Below, piece after piece: positions 23,376 to 31,900 of a stretch of DNA of 64,000 bases. Made by a program: the position numbers and the translations under genes. This DNA comes from VXMO01 sp965219405 (GTDB lineage: Bacteria; Chloroflexota; Dehalococcoidia; UBA6926). The stretch lies in NCBI GenBank assembly GCA_965219405.1, contig OZ244736.1, forward strand, positions 1,364,001 to 1,428,000, written 5' to 3'. Below the pieces are notes generated by a model. The model had not been told where the DNA came from and made no database searches. It saw nothing but the letters and a program-made list of their open reading frames with translations. The stretch's first letter is position 1. Every line of letters begins with the position of its first letter.

Positions 23376-24494
23376 CTAGGCCCCCGTCGATTCCTGGTCA
23401 GTCAGCGGCAGGAATGGCAGGACGTTGGCGCCGATTTCATCGTCGATGACGATAACGTCGACCCTCGGGAGGATACGCTCCATCATTTCGATATAGAGGC
23501 GGCGACGCGTTGCTTCGGGGTGGCTGCGGTACTCTCGCAGTCGCTCAAGGAACCGGCTGGCATTACCTGTTGCCTCACGTACGCGTTCCACCTTGAAAGC
23601 CTCGGCTGCCTGGACAACGCGTGCGGCCTCACCACGGGCACGGGGGACGATGTCTTCCCGATACGCCTCGCCTTCGTTGATGAATCGGGCGCGGTCCTCA
23701 CGGGCGCTGATGACGTCCTTGAACGCCTCCTGTACTTCGTCGGGCGGCTGGACGTCCTGCAACTGCACGTTAATGACCATGATCCCGGTGCCGTAGTCAT
23801 CCAGCAGCCGCTGCAACAGCTGCTGCGTTTCAACTTGAACGACTTCCTTGCCGGTTGTCAGCACATCATCAATGGGGCGCTGCCCCACGACCTGCCTGAG
23901 TGCCGAGGCCGTGGCGTCTCGCAGTGTTTCCCCGTCGGGGCGTCCACCCTCTGACGGATCCTTGACGTTGAAGAGGAATGCGCCGGCGTCACGGATACGG
24001 TACTGAACAACCAACTGAGCATCGACGAGGTTCTCGTCGCCGGTGATCATGCGCGACTCGGCAGACCTCTGAACGGCGCCCTCACCGGAACCGATCTCTC
24101 CGACGCTTCGGAATCCAAGCTCCATGCTCTGGACGCGTTGAATGCTCAATACGTCCTGGCGCTCCACAGGCCAGGGAACATGCCAGTGCAGCCCCTCTGT
24201 CTGTTGATCACCGTTCCAGTTTCCGAAAGTTCGGACGATGGCAACTTCTCCGGGGTTGACGATGTAGATGCCGGAGCCAAGCCACACGAGGACGATGACT
24301 GCAAGAAGGATTCCGCCGATGCGGCCAATGGGGACGGAAGGGCGAGGGGCTCCACCGTCGATCGGGGGTCTTTGGCTACCCTGGCCATTACCTGAGCCGC
24401 TCCCCCTCAGTCGGTTGATCAGGTCACGAATCGGGCGCAAAAGCTCATCGAGCTCGCTGTCACCCTCTCTGCGAGGTTGTCGCTGATAGCCCAT
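23376..24494 (-). CDS. hflK: SPFH/Band 7 protein HflK
   Basis: The partner of HflC, 372 residues from ATG 24494 (a GTG at 24512 would add six). The N-terminus is a short cytoplasmic Gly/Ser/Arg-rich segment, followed by a single membrane helix (IGGILLAVIVLVWLGSGIYI) and the SPFH domain (VNPGEVAIVRTFG, GLHWHVPWPVERQDVL). ITGDENLVDAQLVVQYRI is characteristic of HflK. The coiled coil contains DRARFINEGEAYREDIVPRA. The C-terminal tail ends in a short hydrophobic stretch. A TATAAT-type -10 lies upstream at 24569-24574. Confidence 0.92.
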   Translation of the reverse strand: MGYQRQPRREGDSELDELLRPIRDLINRLRGSGSGNGQGSQRPPIDGGAPRPSVPIGRIGGILLAVIVLVWLGSGIYIVNPGEVAIVRTFGNWNGDQQTEGLHWHVPWPVERQDVLSIQRVQSMELGFRSVGEIGSGEGAVQRSAESRMITGDENLVDAQLVVQYRIRDAGAFLFNVKDPSEGGRPDGETLRDATASALRQVVGQRPIDDVLTTGKEVVQVETQQLLQRLLDDYGTGIMVINVQLQDVQPPDEVQEAFKDVISAREDRARFINEGEAYREDIVPRARGEAARVVQAAEAFKVERVREATGNASRFLERLREYRSHPEATRRRLYIEMMERILPRVDVIVIDDEIGANVLPFLPLTDQESTGA

Positions 24495-24568
24495 GACGCG
24501 TGGAAACCGCACTAGAGGGTGCGTCCCGCGCTTGCCGAGAAAAACAGAGTGAATGCTTTCACACTCCC

Positions 24569-24574
24569 ATTATA
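24569..24574 (-). promoter_or_regulatory. -10 hexamer for hflKC
   Basis: The minus strand reads CTGCTTATAATGGG, a consensus TATAAT with TG two bases upstream, about 75 bases before the hflK ATG. No good -35 is visible. Confidence 0.5.
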
Positions 24575-24642
24575 AGCAGATTGGGAGCGTGGTAGGGGAG
24601 ATTGCACGCCTTGAAGATCCTGCCTTTTGAAGGATTTGGGGG

Positions 24643-26799
24643 CTAACCGGACCCGGAGTCTTCCGCGGCGGCAGCGGCGGACTCCGGCTCGTCGATGGTC
24701 TGAACGATCATCTCTGAGAGATCAAGAACACGCATGGTCTCGTCCTGGCCGGTTACGCGCACACCGTCCTCAAACATCTGGGCGCAGAACGGGCAGGCGA
24801 CGGCGATGACATCGGCTCCCGCCTCAATGGCGTGGCGCGTGCGTCGGTGGTTGATCTTCTCATTACCGGGGCCGTCTTCCATCCACATGTGTCCGCCGCC
24901 CGCGCCACAGCAGAATGCGCGGTTGCGGTTCATCCCCATCTCCGTGACCTTGTCGATGCCGGGGATGGCATCCGCGACGTCACGCGGCGCATCGTAGACG
25001 CCGTTGTGCCTCCCGAGGTAGCAAGGATCGTGGTAGGTGACGGTGCCAAACGTTGGCCCCTGTCTGGTCTGATCAAGCGTCAGCCTGCCTTCCGCGATGA
25101 GACCTTGGAGGTACTGGGTGTGGTGCATAACACGGTAGTTGCCGCCGAACTCCGGATACTCGTTGGCGAGAGTGTTGAAGCAGTGCGGGCAGGTGGTGAC
25201 GATGGTCTTGACACCGTAACGATCCAGCGTCTCCACGTTCTGCATGGCCTGGAGCTGGAACAGGTACTCCATGCCGATGCGCCGGGCGGGGTCTCCGGTG
25301 CAGGACTCTTCGTCGCCGAGGATGGCGAACTTGATTCCGGCGTTGATGAGGATGCGGCCAGTGGCACGGGCGATGCGCATGGAGCGGTCTTCCATGGAGG
25401 CGGCGCAACCGACCCAATACAGAACTTCCAACTCCTCGGGGTTTTCAACCTCGGATATGAGTGGGACGTCGAGTCCCTCCGCCCATTCCGTGCGGGTGCG
25501 GCTCATGCCGCTCCACGGATGTCCCCGTGTTTCGAGGCTACGCAACGCGGCCTCCGCCGTCTCCGGCAAGCGACCTTCGTTCATAACCAGTGCGCGGCGC
25601 ATCTCAACAATTGTAGGGACGTGTTCGATAAAGACGGGGCAGGCCTCCATACATGCGCCGCACGTGACACATGACCAGAGGTCTTCTTCGTCAACGACCT
25701 CACCGGCAGGGGCCATGATGAGTTCCTGATCAACCTTGGATTCATCGCCGCCCGCTTTATAGAGAGCATCGCCGTAGGAACTGACGTACCCCTTGAGGTT
25801 CTGGATGACCATCATCGGCGAGAGCGTCTTGCCGGTGATGTTGGCAGGGCAGTTGTCCGTGCAGCGGCTGCAACGCGTGCAGGCGTCGCCGTCCATCAAC
25901 TGCTTCCATGTGAAATCGGTTAGAGTGGCCGCGCCAAATGTCTCACGCGTTTCAAGGTTAGGGATGGCCTGCAGCTTTCCGCGCGGCTCAAGGTTGCGGA
26001 AGAACCAGTTGGCGGGAGAGATCCACGTGTGGCTGAACTTGGACAGAGTGAACGCGGCGTAGAGAAGGGAACCCAGGACGGTGAACGAGTGTGCCCACCA
26101 GAGGCCGCGATAGACTGTCTCCGCAGTTGCGGCGCTGATGCCGCCAACCTCGTGGAAGAAAGCGGCAAATGCAAAGCCGCCGGGCGACCAGATCGCCCAG
26201 TCCGGATGGTCGAGGTATTCGATGCCGAATGATGTATTTCCCAGCTGTCTGAGTCCTTCCAGTCCGAATCCCTGGAAGATCAGGAGGATGGCCAGCGTAA
26301 GGATGATCTTGTCATCCAGTAAGCCGGGCGCATGTGGCTTCTGGATGGCGGAGCGGCGGAATATCGCCATCGTGAGGCCGGTGAGGGCCATGAGTCCGCC
26401 GATGTCCCACGCGAGTGACGAATAGAGATACCAGTTGCCAACCGGCCAGGACAGGATGTCCTGGTGGGCCAGCGGGTAGAGGAACTCTTCTTCAATGGTG
26501 CCGACCGTGGTGCCAAGGAAAAGCATCGAAGCGCCCCAGAAGATGAGGAGGTGCATGAGGCCGGCGTAACGATCACGCAGGAACTTCTCATGGCCGTAGC
26601 CCTGGGTGACGAGGAGGCGGGCGAAGGCGAGACCGCGGGTTACGGGGTTGCCGAGCCGGTCAGCGGGTTGTCCGAGCTTCCAGAGCTGCGCACGCTCATA
26701 GAGTCGGTAGAAGATGTAGGCGACCGCTAATCCAGCGAGCGCGAACAGGATCCACTTGAGGTCGCCAATCGTCCAGAGAAATTCCTTTTCAGGGGTCAC
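24643..26799 (-). CDS. Membrane Fe-S oxidoreductase, EtfD-type ETF:menaquinone oxidoreductase
   Basis: A 718-residue fusion with the architecture of mycobacterial EtfD. An N-terminal nitrate-reductase-gamma-like membrane domain of five or six helices (about 15-255) carries candidate haem ligands (HLLIFWGA, WWAHSF). Two 4Fe-4S motifs follow: CTRCSRCTDNCP (Cys307, 310, 313, 317) and CVTCGACMEACP (Cys377, 380, 383, 387). Two cysteine-rich CCG domains end the protein; the second is canonical (HDPCYLG...FCCGAGGGHMW...ACPFC), while the first has SCTGDP in place of CCG. It would take electrons from reduced ETF to the quinone pool during beta-oxidation. Its gene faces etfB-etfA across about 210 bases, which supports the assignment. 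GTG start with GGGAGGGG upstream. Confidence 0.85.
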   Translation of the reverse strand: MTPEKEFLWTIGDLKWILFALAGLAVAYIFYRLYERAQLWKLGQPADRLGNPVTRGLAFARLLVTQGYGHEKFLRDRYAGLMHLLIFWGASMLFLGTTVGTIEEEFLYPLAHQDILSWPVGNWYLYSSLAWDIGGLMALTGLTMAIFRRSAIQKPHAPGLLDDKIILTLAILLIFQGFGLEGLRQLGNTSFGIEYLDHPDWAIWSPGGFAFAAFFHEVGGISAATAETVYRGLWWAHSFTVLGSLLYAAFTLSKFSHTWISPANWFFRNLEPRGKLQAIPNLETRETFGAATLTDFTWKQLMDGDACTRCSRCTDNCPANITGKTLSPMMVIQNLKGYVSSYGDALYKAGGDESKVDQELIMAPAGEVVDEEDLWSCVTCGACMEACPVFIEHVPTIVEMRRALVMNEGRLPETAEAALRSLETRGHPWSGMSRTRTEWAEGLDVPLISEVENPEELEVLYWVGCAASMEDRSMRIARATGRILINAGIKFAILGDEESCTGDPARRIGMEYLFQLQAMQNVETLDRYGVKTIVTTCPHCFNTLANEYPEFGGNYRVMHHTQYLQGLIAEGRLTLDQTRQGPTFGTVTYHDPCYLGRHNGVYDAPRDVADAIPGIDKVTEMGMNRNRAFCCGAGGGHMWMEDGPGNEKINHRRTRHAIEAGADVIAVACPFCAQMFEDGVRVTGQDETMRVLDLSEMIVQTIDEPESAAAAAEDSGSG

Positions 26800-26849
26800 A
26801 GCGCCGCCCCTCCCGCCCAGTTTCGGCTGTCCTTACCGCCGTTCGGGGC

Positions 26850-26858
26850 AGTATAGCA
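26850..26858 (-). promoter_or_regulatory. Extended -10 for the EtfD-type gene
   Basis: TGCTATACT on the minus strand, the same nonamer as at rpsO and prs, about 50 bases before the GTG at 26799. It is back to back with the etfB promoter. Confidence 0.6.
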
Positions 26859-26921
26859 TGAGGTATGGGAATTTTGGCTTGATGAGGGCCGTTCACGGGG
26901 TGCTCGCCACGTTTGTGCAAT

Positions 26922-26951
26922 TTGACACTATTCAGCGCAGAATGCTATACA
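26922..26951 (+). promoter_or_regulatory. Strong sigma70-type promoter for etfBA
   Basis: TTGACA (26922-26927), an 18-base spacer and TATACA (26946-26951) with a TGC immediately before it: both a consensus -35 and an extended -10. It is the best promoter match I see in the window, about 60 bases upstream of the etfB ATG. Confidence 0.75.
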
Positions 26952-27009
26952 TTTAGTGCCTCCAGACGCTGGGGGCGTTCCCTTGTAAGGCAGGTTTTTG
27001 GGGGTATGA

Positions 27010-27801
27010 ATGCGCATCATCGTTACCGTTAAACAGGTGCCCGATCCGGAGGCTCCACAGAGTTCGTTCACGGCGGATCGGGCGGCCAAGAGAGTGGCCG
27101 TTGCATCAAGCGTTCCGGCGGCCGTGAGCGACTATGACAACTATGCCACGGAGGCGGCTCTCCGCGTCAAGGAAGCCGTAGCGGATTCGACAGTAAGTGT
27201 CGTGAGCCTGGGCGAGAGCCATGTGCTGGATGTGATCAAGAGGCCGCTCGCGATGGGTGCTGATGATCTCTTCCTGGTGCAGGATCCCGATCTGCCGAAC
27301 GGCGACCCGGTGACGGTTGCTGCGGCCTTGGCGGCGGCGATTCGCAAGATTGGCGATTTCGATCTGATTCTCTCCGGCAGGCAGTCCTCCGACCTTGACC
27401 AGGGAATCGTGGCGACGGCGCTGGCGGCCATCCTCGACATCCCCGTGCTGACCAACGCGATTGCGATTGAGGCCAGCGGAGACGAGGTGCAGATCGCCCG
27501 CATCGTCGATGACGGCATCGACACGGTGGCGGCACGGCTGCCCGCGTTGGTGACAGTGTCCAACGAGCTCGGTCAGCCCCGGTACGCAACGATGCGCGGC
27601 ATTATGGCAGCGCGGCGCGTTGATCCCACGGTGTGGGGCAAGGGCGATCTGGACGCGATGGATGCGGCGGATCCGTTCACGGAGGTCGTTGATCTGTTTG
27701 CGCCGGAGAAGTCGACGAACGTGGAGATGATTGAGGGCGACACACCGGCGGAAGCGGCAGCGGCGCTGGCGGCGCGTCTGCGTGAAGAGCGCCTGATCTA
27801 G
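27010..27801 (+). CDS. etfB: Electron transfer flavoprotein beta subunit
   Basis: A 263-residue AMP-binding subunit of the ETF heterodimer, which carries electrons from acyl-CoA dehydrogenases to an ETF oxidoreductase. It begins RIIVTVKQVPDPEA, contains DYDNYATEAALRVKE, the adenine-nucleotide region PLAMGADDLFLV and LSGRQSSDLDQGIVA, and the recognition-loop segment PALVTVSNELGQPRYATMRG, where dehydrogenase partners dock. The C-terminus is a little acidic. It is followed by etfA after 56 bases with a good ribosome-binding site. Regulation is shared with the divergent EtfD-type gene across one intergenic region. Confidence 0.95.
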   Translation: MRIIVTVKQVPDPEAPQSSFTADRAAKRVAVASSVPAAVSDYDNYATEAALRVKEAVADSTVSVVSLGESHVLDVIKRPLAMGADDLFLVQDPDLPNGDPVTVAAALAAAIRKIGDFDLILSGRQSSDLDQGIVATALAAILDIPVLTNAIAIEASGDEVQIARIVDDGIDTVAARLPALVTVSNELGQPRYATMRGIMAARRVDPTVWGKGDLDAMDAADPFTEVVDLFAPEKSTNVEMIEGDTPAEAAAALAARLREERLI

Positions 27802-27857
27802 CCGCCACCCACTATAGAGAAGATTCCGGATTACGGAACTGAGAAGGAGAACGACAC

Positions 27858-28856
27858 ATGGCCGGTGAGAACGGCATTCTTATCGTTGCGGAGACGGGTG
27901 CGGACGGGTCTCTTCTTTCAATCACGAACGAGTTGATGTCTGCGGCGCAGGGTCTGTCCGCGGATCTGGGCGAGCCGATTTCGGCGGCGCTGATTGGAAG
28001 CGGCATCGGTTCCCGCGCGCAGGACGTTATTGACCTCGGCGCGGACACCGTATACACGGTGGATGGTGATCAGTTCGCCAACTACCTCAATGAGACGTAC
28101 ACGCCTGCTGTGATTGCTATCGCGGCACAGGCGAATCCGCGCATCATCCTTATTGGCCACACGCCGAACGGGCGCGATTTGGGTCCATATCTTGCAGTGC
28201 GACTGCAAACAGGTATCGCGTCGGATACCTCCGGCCTGAGCATTGTCGACGGCCAGCTACAGGCTGCACGATCCGTCGCAGGCGGCCTGTTCCGCCAAGT
28301 CGTCTCGTTCCCGAAGATGCCCGCCATCGCGACAGTTCACATGAAGGCATATGATGGCGCGGAGCCGCAGAGCGGTCGCTCCGGCAACGTGGTCAATGTT
28401 GATGTCGGCTTGGACGCCTCCTCAGTACGGTCCCGGTTCGTCAAGCATGAAGAGGCACAGGTCGCGGGTATCCGCCTTGAGGACGCGACGATCATCGTCA
28501 CCGGTGGGCGTGGCATGGGCGACGAGGCCGGGTTCAACGAGCTCTATAAGCTACAAGCGTTGCTGCCGCAGTCCGCGGTGGGCGCGACGCGCGCGGCGAC
28601 GGACTCCGGTTTCTGTGAGCAAGATCTGATGATTGGCATCACGGGTCGCGTTGTTTCGCCGGACGTGTACATCGCAATCGCGTTGTCCGGCGCAAGCCAG
28701 CACATGGCGGGCTGCTCCGGCTCCAAGAACATCGTGGCGATCAACCGCGACCCGGAGGCCAACATCTTCAGCGAGTCGCGCTTCGGCGTGGTCGGTGACT
28801 ACAAGCAGGTTCTGCCGGCGCTCATTGAAGAGGTTCAGAAACTGATGCAAGGCTGA
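27858..28856 (+). CDS. etfA: Electron transfer flavoprotein alpha subunit
   Basis: A 332-residue subunit holding the FAD. The N-terminal domain (ILIVAETGADGSLLSITNEL) pairs with EtfB. The C-terminal FAD domain shows GGRGMGDEAGFNELYKL, VGATRAATDSGFCEQDLMIG, GITGRVVSPDVYIAIALSGA and NIVAINRDPEANIF, then GVVGDYKQVLPALIEEV. The usual GQTGKxVxP reads GITGRVVSP. A Cys-Ser pair (HMAGCSGSKN) replaces the common HLAGM. The Shine-Dalgarno AAGGAG is strong. The stop codon lies in a small GCTGAG/CTCAGC hairpin, and a strong terminator follows 35 bases on. Confidence 0.95.
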   Translation: MAGENGILIVAETGADGSLLSITNELMSAAQGLSADLGEPISAALIGSGIGSRAQDVIDLGADTVYTVDGDQFANYLNETYTPAVIAIAAQANPRIILIGHTPNGRDLGPYLAVRLQTGIASDTSGLSIVDGQLQAARSVAGGLFRQVVSFPKMPAIATVHMKAYDGAEPQSGRSGNVVNVDVGLDASSVRSRFVKHEEAQVAGIRLEDATIIVTGGRGMGDEAGFNELYKLQALLPQSAVGATRAATDSGFCEQDLMIGITGRVVSPDVYIAIALSGASQHMAGCSGSKNIVAINRDPEANIFSESRFGVVGDYKQVLPALIEEVQKLMQG

Positions 28857-28890
28857 GCTTCTCAGCTAGTTCCCAAACGGGCGAAAAACA

Positions 28891-28930
28891 TCGGGGCGGC
28901 TCACGGAGCCGCCCCGACTTCGTTTTGGCT
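28891..28930 (+). terminator. Rho-independent terminator after etfBA
   Basis: A 12-bp perfect GC-rich stem (28891-28902 with 28906-28917) with a three-base ACG loop, then CTTCGTTTT. It ends the etf operon. Confidence 0.85.
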
Positions 28931-28956
28931 GTGGCGCTGGTTTTTTCGATCAGTGC

Positions 28957-29373
28957 CTAGTTGTCCGCCGTTTCCAGTTCTTCAAGGAATTCGGCGGTGG
29001 TGACGATGCGGGCATTGGCGTAGGTGTGAAGGGGGAGGAGGTGACGCCTGTCACCGGTGACGAGGAAGTCCGCGTTGGCGGCCGCGACGCAGTCGAGGAT
29101 TAGGTCATCAGAGGCGTGGCCGGACACTCCGATGGCGGCGCGCGGCGGGTGGATAATGGTCGCTGCTATCCTGAAGTCGCTTATGATTTCCGCTACTTGA
29201 TATTGGGTCCAGCCGAATTTTGCGGTCAAGACGCCGGCGAGTTCAGTAAGGATTGAATTGGAAATGGAGAGCGAGAACCGACCTTGGGCAGCCAAATCCA
29301 GAATCTGGGAGGGGATGCCGCCTTGCCTGGTTAGACCTGAGACGAGGATATTTGTATCTAAGACAACAATCAT
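28957..29373 (-). CDS. PIN-domain toxin (COG1569-type)
   Basis: A 138-residue PIN ribonuclease, the probable toxin of a type II toxin-antitoxin pair. The fold starts IVVLDTNILVSGLT with the first catalytic Asp; the ILTELAGVL Glu, the HASDDLILDCVAAANADFLVTGD segment and the final Asp complete the acidic metal site. DxNxx-x-S at the start and the RIVTTAEFLEEL end match the 'putative toxin component, PIN family' group. It overlaps the antitoxin gene by four bases (ATGA), the usual antitoxin-first order for PIN modules. VapC-like tRNA or mRNA cleavage is expected from the family; the target is unknown. Confidence 0.88.
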   Translation of the reverse strand: MIVVLDTNILVSGLTRQGGIPSQILDLAAQGRFSLSISNSILTELAGVLTAKFGWTQYQVAEIISDFRIAATIIHPPRAAIGVSGHASDDLILDCVAAANADFLVTGDRRHLLPLHTYANARIVTTAEFLEELETADN

Positions 29374-29627
29374 TCCTGCGCCGCGGCGACCTCGGCGCGA
29401 TATTCGTGAATCAGGTCGTCAACGTCATCAGGTTCAATCCCCAGTTCCTTGGCTCGGGCCGCGCCGTATCTGCGAAACTCATCCAGATTCTGGAGCAAGA
29501 TAAACCTGCCCACTGCCTTGCGGAGGAATTCGCTGCGGGAGCAGCTTTCAGACTTGGCGGCCTCGTTGATGCGGTCGGCGAGTTCCTTAGGGACGGTGAA
29601 GGTGATTCTTTCTGTTACCTGTGCCAT
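29370..29627 (-). CDS. Ribbon-helix-helix antitoxin
   Basis: An 85-residue CopG/Arc-type DNA-binding antitoxin. The N-terminal ribbon-helix-helix is ERITFTVPKELADRINEAAK followed by SRSEFLRKAVGRFI (about 6-42); the C-terminal half (GAARAKELGIEPDDVDDLIHEYRAE) is acidic and would wrap the PIN toxin. RHH antitoxins repress their own operon. It is the first gene of the pair, with its start about 60 bases downstream of the EF-G-like terminator, so it probably has its own promoter in that gap. Confidence 0.85.
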   Translation of the reverse strand: MAQVTERITFTVPKELADRINEAAKSESCSRSEFLRKAVGRFILLQNLDEFRRYGAARAKELGIEPDDVDDLIHEYRAEVAAAQE

Positions 29628-29685
29628 TGCCAGATGCCCTTCAGTCGATTTGCGTTTTCCTGTTTACAGTATGGCCAAAACGTCA

Positions 29686-29713
29686 ACGGGGCGCTCCCGG
29701 CGGAACGCCCCGT
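29686..29713 (-). terminator. Terminator after the EF-G-like gene
   Basis: An 8-bp perfect stem ACGGGGCG/CGCCCCGT with a 12-base loop, followed on the minus strand by TGACGTTTT. It separates the EF-G-like gene from the PIN/RHH pair downstream. Confidence 0.65.
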
Positions 29714-29737
29714 CCTCATGTCGGTCTTGTGCGAGTG

Positions 29738-31792
29738 CTAGGACTCCGCGCTCCCGTCGATGATCTTTTGGGCGAGGTGCTGGGGTACCTCCTCGTAGTG
29801 AGAGAACCGCATGGTGTATGAGGCGCGGCCCTGCGTCATGGAGCGGAGCTCGGTCGAGTAGCGGAGCACTTCCGACATCGGGGCCTCGGCCTGCACGGTG
29901 GTGACCTCGTTCTCCGTCGTCATGCCCTGCACATGGGCGCGCTTGGAGTTGAGGTTGCCGATCACGTCGCCGGTGAAGTCTTCCGGAGTGACCACTTCAA
30001 GCGTCATGACAGGCTCGAGAAGAACCGGCTGCGCCTGTTGAATGCCCTGTTTTAGGGCAGTGGATGCAGCGATCTTGAACGCCATTTCCGATGAATCGAC
30101 AGCATGGAAACTGCCGTCCACGAGCACGGCGCGCACGTCCACAATCGGGAAATGAGCGACAGCGCCCTCCGGCAGCGTTTCACGGATGCCCTTTTCGACG
30201 GCGGGTATGAAATTCTTGGGCACCGCGCCGCCAACGACCTTCTCGCCGAACTCAAAGCCGACGCCCCGATCCAGGGGTTCCAGTTGAAGGACAACATGGC
30301 CGTATTGACCATGGCCACCGGTTTGCTTCTTGTGTTTGTATTCAGCGCGCGTTGAGATGCGGATCGTCTCGCGGTAGGGCACCTTGGGGGTGCCGGTCTC
30401 CACTTCCACGCCAAACTTCCGCGCCAGCTTGTGAACGGCAACATCGATGTGGGAATCGCCGAGGCCGGAGACGATGATCTCATGCGTGTCGCTCTCGCGG
30501 GTCATGGTGAGGCTTGGGTCCTCTTCAAGCAGTCTCGCGAGAGCAGGGCCCATCTTGTCCTGGTCGGCCTTGGTCTTGGCTTCAACGGCCACGCTGAAGA
30601 TTGGCTCCGGGAACTGAATGGCGGGGAGGACGATGCCAGCCTCACGGGTTGAAAGAGTATCGCCGGTGCGGGAGACGCCGAGTTTGGCGACCGCGCCGAG
30701 GTCTCCCGGCGCGAGGCTGTCCACGTTCGCGTGCTCCTTGCCGATGGGGACGATGATCTGGGCGACGCGCTCTTGCTGGCCCTGAGCCGTATTCCACGCC
30801 TGGCTGTTCGTGTGCATGGTGCCTGACTGGACGCGGAAGTAGGAGAGTTTGCCAACGAATGGGTCCGCCGTGGTCTTGAAGATGAGGGCGGCGAGCGGGC
30901 CGTCCGCGTCCGGCGTGATGGTCGCTTCTTCGCCGGAGGCAGTCTGGGCGGAGGGGGCGTCCACGTCCGTAGGGCCTGGCGTCAGATTGGCAAGCGCGTT
31001 CAGGAGGGCGTCCGTTCCCGCGCCTGCCTGGGCCGCTGCGGAGAACACCGGGAAAACCTGGTGAGACTTGATGCCGGCGCGGAGGGCGGCCATCAACTCA
31101 TCATCCGAGATGTCCTCACCCTCGAGGTACTTGGTGGCGAGGTCATCGTCCGCCTCTGCGGCGGCCTCAATGACCTGCTCGCGGTAGGAGTCGATGTCCA
31201 CTCCCATGTCGTCGGTCACGTCTGATTCTGTGCCGTCCTCCAGGTACGCCTTTTTGTTCAGCACATCGACGACCCCACGGAATGAATCACCCGTGCCGAT
31301 GGGAACGATGACGGGGGCGCAGCCGTTTCCGTAGCGCCCGCGAGCCGTCGCAAAAACCGCATCGAAGTCGGCGTTTTCGCGGTCCATTTTGCCAAGGACG
31401 AGCAAGCGGGCGAGGCCGCGCTCTGATGCTCTCCTCCACGCGGCGTCCGTGCCGACCTGCGGGCCGGTGGAGGCATCGATCGCGATGAGGGCTGAATCGG
31501 CGACGAGCAATCCGCTGAGCATCTCGCCGAGGAAGTCCATGTAACCGGGCGTGTCGAGGACGTTGAGTTTTTTGTCGGCCCATTCCACGGGCAGAACGGA
31601 CAGGTTGACGGATCCGCCCCGGCGCTCCTCTTCGGGTTCGAAGTCGGAGGCCGTGGTGCCGTCCTCGATCTTCCCCATTCGACTCAGCGCGCCTGATCGA
31701 AACAGCAGGCGCTCTGCGAGCGTCGTCTTGCCGTCCCCGTTGTGTCCCAGGAGCACGATGTTGCGAATGTCGGATGTCGAGTAGTTCTGCAT
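29738..31792 (-). CDS. Elongation factor G-like GTPase paralogue (FusA2-type)
   Basis: A 684-residue five-domain EF-G paralogue, not the main translocase. The P-loop is GHNGDGKTTLAE (from residue 16), where EF-G has AHIDAGKTT. Switch II reads DTPGYMDF: Tyr84 replaces the catalytic His of DTPGHVDF. The guanine-specificity NKxD is GKMD (134-137), and the switch I RGITI is RGGSV. Domains II-V are intact, including the domain IV segment GGHGQYGHVVL and the domain V end. Such paralogues occur in many bacteria alongside fusA; roles in stress, ribosome recycling or hibernation are proposed for some. The lost His predicts weak or altered GTP hydrolysis. Start ATG 31792 with GGAGGGG; the ORF extends to 31819. 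Confidence 0.88.
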   Translation of the reverse strand: MQNYSTSDIRNIVLLGHNGDGKTTLAERLLFRSGALSRMGKIEDGTTASDFEPEEERRGGSVNLSVLPVEWADKKLNVLDTPGYMDFLGEMLSGLLVADSALIAIDASTGPQVGTDAAWRRASERGLARLLVLGKMDRENADFDAVFATARGRYGNGCAPVIVPIGTGDSFRGVVDVLNKKAYLEDGTESDVTDDMGVDIDSYREQVIEAAAEADDDLATKYLEGEDISDDELMAALRAGIKSHQVFPVFSAAAQAGAGTDALLNALANLTPGPTDVDAPSAQTASGEEATITPDADGPLAALIFKTTADPFVGKLSYFRVQSGTMHTNSQAWNTAQGQQERVAQIIVPIGKEHANVDSLAPGDLGAVAKLGVSRTGDTLSTREAGIVLPAIQFPEPIFSVAVEAKTKADQDKMGPALARLLEEDPSLTMTRESDTHEIIVSGLGDSHIDVAVHKLARKFGVEVETGTPKVPYRETIRISTRAEYKHKKQTGGHGQYGHVVLQLEPLDRGVGFEFGEKVVGGAVPKNFIPAVEKGIRETLPEGAVAHFPIVDVRAVLVDGSFHAVDSSEMAFKIAASTALKQGIQQAQPVLLEPVMTLEVVTPEDFTGDVIGNLNSKRAHVQGMTTENEVTTVQAEAPMSEVLRYSTELRSMTQGRASYTMRFSHYEEVPQHLAQKIIDGSAES

Positions 31793-31888
31793 TCCCCTCC
31801 CCCCAACTTGCCGGTACACGCTGCGGCGACCGGGTGATTTATCGAACCATTCTACGGCAGGGCGCGCAGTGTCTCAATGCGCCGCGCC

Positions 31889-31894
31889 TATACT
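31889..31894 (+). promoter_or_regulatory. -10 element six bases before an ATG
   Basis: TATACT followed by GTCCGC and then the ATG at 31901. With the usual spacing the transcript would begin at the start codon (leaderless). No Shine-Dalgarno precedes the ATG. Confidence 0.5.
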
Positions 31895-31900
31895 GTCCGC

